44,898 nt of DNA. Source: Lachnospiraceae bacterium UBA6987. GTDB lineage: Bacteria; Bacillota; Clostridia; Lachnospirales; Lachnospiraceae. Within the stretch, counting starts at the first letter, position 1. Every line of letters starts with the position of its first letter. A program made the translations under genes and the position numbers. Below, one piece after another: positions 40,218 through 44,898 of this stretch. A model generated the notes under the pieces. The model searched no databases, was not told the DNA's origin, and saw only the letters and a program-made list of their open reading frames with translations. The DNA lies in assembly GCA_002449955.1 (NCBI GenBank), contig DJYD01000026.1:1-44898 (forward strand), written 5' to 3'.

Positions 40218-41204
40218 ATGAAAAAGACCATAGGGATCATATTGAAATTGCTGCTGTGCGTGCTGATAGCCGCCGCGGCATATTTCATCATCAAACCGCT
40301 GACAGAGGTGCATAAGCCCGGAAACCCTGATGTGAACAACACAAACTGGATGGCCAGGATCCCGGATGACAGATCGATCAGCGATATCTGGATCCCGGGA
40401 ACGCATGACAGCGGAACTCAGTACTCTGCTCTGCCCTATTTCTCCAAATGTCAGGCCTCTTCTGTCAGAACACAGCTCGAAGACGGCTTCCGCTACCTGG
40501 ACATCAGGCTGGGGATCAAGGATGAAAGACTGGTGTTCTGGCACGGCTTCTGTCTCTGCCGGACGAGCTTTCTTCCCTGGAGCAGCCCGCTTGCTTTAAG
40601 TGACGTCCTTGCGGAATGCTATGATTTTCTGGCGAAAAATCCTTCGGAGACGATCATCTTTGCCGTTAAGGTCGAACACGGAGAAGGCGGGGAAGCCTTC
40701 CAACAATTGCTGCATAACGAGATCAATAAAGACGAAACACACTGGCTGCTTTCGGACGGCAGGATCCCGACTCTTGGAGAGTGCCGGGGAAAGCTCGTTT
40801 TGCTGCGCCGTTATCCGAATACCTTAAAGACGGCAGAAAGCGGCATTCCTCTGATCTGGGCGGACCAGGGAGGAAAGTATAACGAGTTAGAGGCGCAGAC
40901 AGCGGTAGAACCGAACGGAACGTTCATGCTGGTGGTCCAGGACCGATACAAATACGGGACGGAGGACAAGTGGAATACCTTCCTCGAAGGACTGAAGGTC
41001 AGTTCAGGGCAGGAACAGGAGCTGCGGCTGCATTTCCTGAGCACCAACGGGACGCCGGCCTACGGCCATCCGTATACCTATGCCAGGGAGCTGAATGCAA
41101 AGCTGCTCAAGGCCTCTTTTGGCGGCTGCAAACCGGCGTGGGTGATTGTTGACTTTTCGAATGAAGCGCTTGCGGAGCATATCCTGAGGATGAACGGGCA
41201 ATGA
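40218..41204 (+). CDS. Phosphatidylinositol-specific phospholipase C-like protein
   Basis: 328 residues. N-terminal hydrophobic segment (about 4-24) gives a signal anchor or signal peptide. The PI-PLC X domain has IPGTHDSGT with catalytic His63, YLDIRLG and FWHGF with His109, the general acid and base pair of bacterial PI-PLCs. Bacterial enzymes of this class cleave phosphatidylinositol or glycosylphosphatidylinositol lipids to cyclic inositol phosphate. The stop overlaps the start of the GNAT gene (ATGA). Whether the target is a host lipid or a lipid made by the bacterium is open. Confidence 0.85.
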   Translation: MKKTIGIILKLLLCVLIAAAAYFIIKPLTEVHKPGNPDVNNTNWMARIPDDRSISDIWIPGTHDSGTQYSALPYFSKCQASSVRTQLEDGFRYLDIRLGIKDERLVFWHGFCLCRTSFLPWSSPLALSDVLAECYDFLAKNPSETIIFAVKVEHGEGGEAFQQLLHNEINKDETHWLLSDGRIPTLGECRGKLVLLRRYPNTLKTAESGIPLIWADQGGKYNELEAQTAVEPNGTFMLVVQDRYKYGTEDKWNTFLEGLKVSSGQEQELRLHFLSTNGTPAYGHPYTYARELNAKLLKASFGGCKPAWVIVDFSNEALAEHILRMNGQ

Positions 41205-41707
41205 ATAGGATTCAGATCATTCACACGGAAGAAGAAAGCATGAAAAGAAGGGCCGCCCTGGAGGTGGACCCGGTCTTTCCGGTGGGCCTGCACGGCCAGC
41301 CCGATCCGGAGGCGACCCTTCGCAGAATGTTAGCGTATGCCGAGTTCCTTGTTGCCCTGGACGGCGATGAGCCGGCGGGACTGGCGGTGATGTATGCCAA
41401 CAATGAAGAAACCCGCACGGCTTATATCACGCTGTTTGGCATGAAACCCGCGTATCAGAGACAGGGCCTCGGAAAGGAGCTCCTTGCAGCCTGTGAGGCG
41501 CTGGCCCGTGCGCGCGGCATGGAAAGGATCCGCCTGGAGGTGACGGACAGCAATGTGAAGGCCGTCCGCTTTTACACACGGGCCGGTTTTGTCAGAACCG
41601 GGGCCTGCGAGGAAAACAGCTCGTATATGGAGAAAAATATCGCAAAAAGAATATTGACAAGAGAAAACTGCCATGATATCATGACAAAAACCGTTGAGGA
41701 AGAGTGA
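41201..41707 (+). CDS. GNAT-family N-acetyltransferase
   Basis: 168 residues. The acetyl-CoA-binding motif A is visible as PAYQRQGLGKELLAACEALA, with the R/Q-x-x-G-x-G/A signature, and the fold ends with RLEVTDSNVKAVRFYTRAGF. Substrate unknown. It is translationally coupled to the PI-PLC-like gene. The promoter of the downstream T-box unit lies inside its last 55 bases. Confidence 0.88.
   Translation: MNRIQIIHTEEESMKRRAALEVDPVFPVGLHGQPDPEATLRRMLAYAEFLVALDGDEPAGLAVMYANNEETRTAYITLFGMKPAYQRQGLGKELLAACEALARARGMERIRLEVTDSNVKAVRFYTRAGFVRTGACEENSSYMEKNIAKRILTRENCHDIMTKTVEEE
41654..41682 (+). promoter_or_regulatory. Promoter of the T-box and tryptophan transporter operon
   Basis: TTGACA (41654-41659), 17-base spacer, TATCAT (41677-41682), within the 3' end of the GNAT gene. 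Transcription would begin near 41689, before T-box stem I. Confidence 0.75.
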
Positions 41708-41713
41708 GTAGAT

Positions 41714-41949
41714 CTTGCCTCTTTCCCCACAGAGAGCCGCGGAGGGTGAGAGCGCGGCGGGGAACACAGGACCGAATGGACTTCTGAGGGCGAGCGGAAA
41801 CGGGGAACCGGAGTATGCGAGACGGAGATGGCACTCCGTGAACAAAGGCCGGCATATGTCAGTATGCACAGAGTGGGCGTTTATGCGTCAAGCCGGGTGG
41901 CACCGCAGGTTTATTCCTGTCCCAGCAGTATTGCCGGGGCATTTTTTTT
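41714..41949 (+). promoter_or_regulatory. T-box leader with tryptophan (UGG) specifier
   Basis: Stem I starts at CTTGCCTC (41714-41721) and pairs with GAGGGCGAG (about 41786-41794). It has the AGAGAG motif and a GGGTGAGAGC apical loop between CCGCG and CGCGG. The specifier loop shows GAATGGAC with TGG at 41777-41779. The T-box sequence GGGTGGCACCGC is at 41895-41906, preceding a stem-loop (41918-41941) and eight T residues (41942-41949). Uncharged tRNA-Trp would stabilise the antiterminator and allow expression. Confidence 0.88.
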
Positions 41950-41981
41950 ATTTCCGAAATTGCCCGGAGAAAGGACCTGCA

Positions 41982-42056
41982 ATGAAACGACGGAGCAAAC
42001 GATGGCGACGCTTTCTGCCGGAAATAAAACAGACAAAACCATGCAGAAAGGAATAA
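41982..42056 (+). CDS. Possible 24-codon peptide containing Trp
   Basis: ATG at 41982 with AGAAAGG about 8 bases upstream; product MKRRSKRWRRFLPEIKQTKP and four more residues, with Trp at position 8. The stop lies 4 bases before the trpX start, so it could couple translation to it. Very basic, no family. It lies after the T-box terminator, so it is read only when antitermination occurs. Confidence 0.4.
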   Translation: MKRRSKRWRRFLPEIKQTKPCRKE

Positions 42057-42060
42057 GATC

Positions 42061-43107
42061 ATGAAAAAAATATTGGCAGCCATAATGGCTTTTACCCTGC
42101 TTTTTACCCTGTCAGCCTGCGGCGGCGCTTCGCAGACTTCCGCTCCGGAGAGCAGCACGGATGCTGCCCGAGAGAGCTTTCGCATCGGCATCTGCAACTA
42201 TGTGGATGATGCTTCCCTGAACCAGATCGTCGAGAATATCCGGTCGCGCCTGGAACTGCTCGGGAAGGAAAAGGGCGTGGCGTTTCAGATCGATTACGAT
42301 AACGGGAATGCCGATGCCAATGTGATCGGTCAGATCATTGCCAACTTTCAGGCAGACAAGGTCGATCTGATGGTCGGTGTTGCCACCCCCGTGGCCATGA
42401 TGATGCAGGGCGCTGTGGAAGACGGCGGGATTCCGGTGGTCTTTTCAGCCGTATCCGATCCGCTTGGCGCAGGCCTTGTGGAATCCCTGGAAAAGCCGGG
42501 CAGTCATATTACGGGAACCTCGGATGCCCTGGATACCGAGACGGTCCTGAAGCTGATGCTTGCCGCTGACCCGGAGCTTAAGCGCGTCGGCTTTCTGTAT
42601 GACCTGGGACAGGATGCTTCGACGGCTGCGATCGAGACGGCGAAAAGCTTCCTGCAGGAAAACGGCATTCAGGTCGTGGAGCATACCGGAACCAATGTGG
42701 AAGAGATCGTTCTGGCAGCAGATGCAATGATCGCGGATCAGGTGGGAGCCGTTTTCACTCCTTCGGACAATACGGTCATGCAGGCGGAACTGTCGATCTA
42801 TGAGAAACTGGCAGAGGCCGGCATTCCGCACTACGCCGGCGCGGATTCCTTTGCCTTGAACGGCGCCTTCCTCGGCTTCGGCGTGGATTACGCGCAGCTT
42901 GGACAGGCGACGGCAGATATGGTCTGTGAGATCCTGGTGGGCGGCGCAGACCCCGCACAGACAGCCGTGAGGACCTTTGACAACGGGATCGCGACGATCA
43001 ACAGCGAGACCTGTGAAAAGCTGGGACTGCAATTTGACGAAATCGCGCAGAAGTTTGCCCCGTTCTGTACAAAAGTGCAGCCGATCAAAACAGCAGAATC
43101 CTTTTAA
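42061..43107 (+). CDS. trpX: Tryptophan ABC transporter substrate-binding lipoprotein (ABC_sub_bind)
   Basis: 348 residues. Lipobox LSAC with Cys20, then an ABC_sub_bind (PF04392) domain with FRIGICNYVDDASLNQIVENI, VDLMVGVATPVAMMMQ and the AVFTPSDNTVMQAE segment. The family with a T-box having a Trp specifier is described as the TrpXYZ uptake system in Firmicutes. Outer-membrane-face lipoprotein in a Gram-positive sense. RBS AGAAAGGAA. First full gene of the three-gene transporter. Confidence 0.85.
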   Translation: MKKILAAIMAFTLLFTLSACGGASQTSAPESSTDAARESFRIGICNYVDDASLNQIVENIRSRLELLGKEKGVAFQIDYDNGNADANVIGQIIANFQADKVDLMVGVATPVAMMMQGAVEDGGIPVVFSAVSDPLGAGLVESLEKPGSHITGTSDALDTETVLKLMLAADPELKRVGFLYDLGQDASTAAIETAKSFLQENGIQVVEHTGTNVEEIVLAADAMIADQVGAVFTPSDNTVMQAELSIYEKLAEAGIPHYAGADSFALNGAFLGFGVDYAQLGQATADMVCEILVGGADPAQTAVRTFDNGIATINSETCEKLGLQFDEIAQKFAPFCTKVQPIKTAESF

Positions 43108-43116
43108 GGAGAGAGT

Positions 43117-44052
43117 ATGAGCAATTTGCTTCCCTTGGTTCAGACGGCGACAGAGCTGGGACTGATCAGCGGGCTGACCGTATTGGCCCTGTTTTTAAGC
43201 TATTCGATGCTGGGCGTCTGCGATCTTTCCACAGACGGCTGTTTTACCCTGGGCGCGTCAGTCGGTGCGGCCGTCGCGCTGTCCGGGCATCCCGCCTTAT
43301 CCCTTGCAGCAGCGATGCTGGCCGGCATGGTGTCCGGCTGCGTGACCGGACTGCTGCAGACGAAGATGGGGATCAACAGCCTGCTGTCGGGGATCGTGGT
43401 GAACACGGCGCTCTACTCGGTCAATATCGCTGTAATGGGCGGCAGCTCATTGCTCAATCTGAACAGAGCAGAGACGGTGTTTACCAAGGCGGCCGCACTC
43501 CTTGCCGGGACCGGCCTTGCAGGCATGCAGAAGCTCTGTGTCGGCTTTGCGGCAGTCCTGCTTACCGCAGCCTTGCTTGCTCTGTTTCTGCGTACGCGTC
43601 TTGGTCTTGCCATCAGAGCCAGCGGAGACAATCCGGATATGGTAAGATCCTCCTCGATCGATCCGGCAAAGACCACGGTGATCGGGCTGTGTCTGTCCGG
43701 CTCCGTGACAGCTCTGTCCGGCTGTCTGCTGGCACAGGCACAGAAATCCGTCAATATCGAGATCGGCTCGGGGATGGTGACGGTCGCCCTGGCATCCCTC
43801 TTAATCGGCAGCACCTTCTTCGGCAAAAGGCGGCGGATCCCTCTGCGCATTTTCGGGGCGGTGCTGGGAGCAGTACTGTTCCGCCTGGTCTATACGGCTG
43901 CCCTGCGGTTTAACCTCCCGGCCTTCATGCTGAAGCTGGTTTCGGCTGTTATCGTGGTCCTTGCCATTTCCCTCCCCTATTTGAAGGCGCAGATGCCGCT
44001 CGTAAAACGCAGACTTCTGCGGAAAAAGGAGGCGAAAAATGCTCAAACTTGA
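43117..44052 (+). CDS. trpY: Tryptophan ABC transporter permease
   Basis: 311 residues, about eight hydrophobic segments of the BPD_transp_2 class. Markers are LGVCDLSTDGCFTLGASVGA and the LAIRASGDNPDMVRSSSIDP cytoplasmic loop. Paired with trpX by 9 bases and with the ATPase by an overlap. Forms the membrane channel, likely as a homodimer because only one permease gene is present. Confidence 0.85.
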   Translation: MSNLLPLVQTATELGLISGLTVLALFLSYSMLGVCDLSTDGCFTLGASVGAAVALSGHPALSLAAAMLAGMVSGCVTGLLQTKMGINSLLSGIVVNTALYSVNIAVMGGSSLLNLNRAETVFTKAAALLAGTGLAGMQKLCVGFAAVLLTAALLALFLRTRLGLAIRASGDNPDMVRSSSIDPAKTTVIGLCLSGSVTALSGCLLAQAQKSVNIEIGSGMVTVALASLLIGSTFFGKRRRIPLRIFGAVLGAVLFRLVYTAALRFNLPAFMLKLVSAVIVVLAISLPYLKAQMPLVKRRLLRKKEAKNAQT

Positions 44053-44824
44053 TCGGATCAGCAAGACGTTTGACAGTGGGACGGTCAATGCCAGGAAAGT
44101 CCTGGACGAGGTGTCTCTGCAGGTAAATCAAGGCGAATTTGTCACGATCATCGGCTCAAACGGTGCCGGGAAATCAACACTCTTCAATGCGATCTGCGGC
44201 AGCTTTATTACGGACAGCGGAAGGATACTCCTTGACGGCGAAGACATCACGCTGCAGCCGGAGCATAAACGGGCCTTCCATATCGGCCGCCTGTTTCAGG
44301 ATCCGCTGCGGGGAACGGCGCCGAACATGAGCATTGCGGAGAATCTGGCACTCGCCGCAGGGCATGGACGCTGGCTCTCCTTTGCCGGAAGAGCCGAACG
44401 GGAGAAATTCCGGGCACACCTTTCGTCCCTCGGCATGGGGCTTGAGGAACGGAAGGATCAGCCGGTTGGCCTTCTGTCGGGCGGACAGCGGCAGGCGCTG
44501 ACCCTGCTCATGGCGACCATTGACCCGCCGAAGCTCCTGCTCCTTGATGAACACACAGCGGCGCTTGATCCTGCGGCGGAAAAAACCATCCTGGAGATGA
44601 CGGAGCGAATCGTCCGGGAACATGGGCTGACCTGCCTGATGATCACCCATAACATGCAGTCGGCACTGGATCTCGGGGACCGAACGCTGATGATGCAAAA
44701 CGGCCGGATCATCTATGATGTGAGCGGAGAGGAAAGAGCGGCGCTCACCGTTACCGATCTGATGCAGCGCTTCCGGGAAAGTAAAGGGCGAGCCCTGGCT
44801 AGCGACCGGATGCTGCTGACGTAG
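44039..44824 (+). CDS. trpZ: Tryptophan ABC transporter ATPase
   Basis: 261 residues, one ABC domain. Walker A GSNGAGKST, Q-loop FQDPLRGTAPN, signature LLSGGQRQAL and Walker B KLLLLDEHTAALDP; the switch His in MITHNMQ. Starts 14 bases inside the permease gene. Completes the TrpXYZ-type importer. Confidence 0.9.
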   Translation: MLKLDRISKTFDSGTVNARKVLDEVSLQVNQGEFVTIIGSNGAGKSTLFNAICGSFITDSGRILLDGEDITLQPEHKRAFHIGRLFQDPLRGTAPNMSIAENLALAAGHGRWLSFAGRAEREKFRAHLSSLGMGLEERKDQPVGLLSGGQRQALTLLMATIDPPKLLLLDEHTAALDPAAEKTILEMTERIVREHGLTCLMITHNMQSALDLGDRTLMMQNGRIIYDVSGEERAALTVTDLMQRFRESKGRALASDRMLLT

Positions 44825-44860
44825 AAAAACGCAACCCAGGCGATAAAAAACTGCCCCTTA

Positions 44861-44877
44861 CACCGTAAGAGACGGTG
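44861..44877. repeat. Stem-loop near the window end
   Basis: CACCGT (44861-44866) and ACGGTG (44872-44877) enclose AAGAG, after the transporter operon. It is not followed by a T run in the window. The flanking sequence (CCCCTTACACCG) looks like a repeat element end, but nothing confirms it. Confidence 0.35.
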
Positions 44878-44898
44878 ATATGTACCCTCTTTACTGGA

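Overview
The window reads as chromosome of a low-redundancy Firmicute of the class Clostridia, probably a gut Lachnospiraceae-like anaerobe. The evidence is a ribosomal gene order typical of Firmicutes, zinc-type S14 and L36, an adenylate kinase with a zinc LID, long L17, a T-box and a purine riboswitch, AAGGAGG ribosome binding sites and moderately high GC. Species cannot be named from the sequence alone.

Region 1 (1-10981, +) is the 3' part of the S10-spc-alpha ribosomal superoperon: rplP (partial), rpmC, rpsQ, rplN, rplX, rplE, rpsZ, rpsH, rplF, rplR, rpsE, rpmD, rplO, secY, adk, map, infA, rpmJ, rpsM, rpsK, rpsD, rpoA and rplQ. It has an internal promoter before rpmJ and a terminator after rplQ. 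Region 2 (11007-12638) is a DUF2974-like alpha/beta hydrolase with a membrane tail. Region 3 (about 12700-16110) is clearly more AT-rich than its surroundings. It holds a membrane-anchored unknown, a LysR regulator and a coupled pair, an unknown plus a secreted snapalysin/matrixin-like metallopeptidase, and it looks acquired.

Region 4 (16225-22050, -) is a purine salvage and uptake operon: promoter, guanine-class purine riboswitch with terminator, xpt, then a BMP lipoprotein, ATPase and two permeases of the NupNOPQ type. Region 5 (22120-28214) holds plsC (-), then yerC-like TrpR-family regulator and pcrA (+), a small membrane protein, an RlmD-type 23S rRNA methyltransferase and a voltage-gated-type potassium channel. 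Region 6 (28220-33280) holds MscS and a cysteine-ribbon repeat surface protein (-), divergent from an operon of DUF2975 membrane protein, XRE regulator and nucleoside phosphorylase. That operon's promoter is bracketed by inverted operator-like repeats.

Region 7 (33344-39739, mostly -) holds a lipoprotein, a VOC protein (+), then the most striking locus: a SPASM radical SAM protein whose stop codon overlaps the start of a membrane protein. That second protein ends in a zinc ribbon and a Cys-Ala/Cys-Ala-Ser-Ser tail with ten cysteines. This looks like a maturase and substrate pair in which the substrate is the cytoplasmic tail of a large membrane protein. Upstream lie a flippase-like LPG-synthase-TM protein and a CDP-alcohol phosphatidyltransferase.

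Region 8 (39866-44824, +) holds DUF4298, a PI-PLC-like phosphodiesterase and a GNAT acetyltransferase. It ends with a tryptophan-specifier T-box controlling an ABC transporter of the TrpXYZ type, with a 24-codon Trp-containing ORF between the T-box terminator and the first transporter gene.
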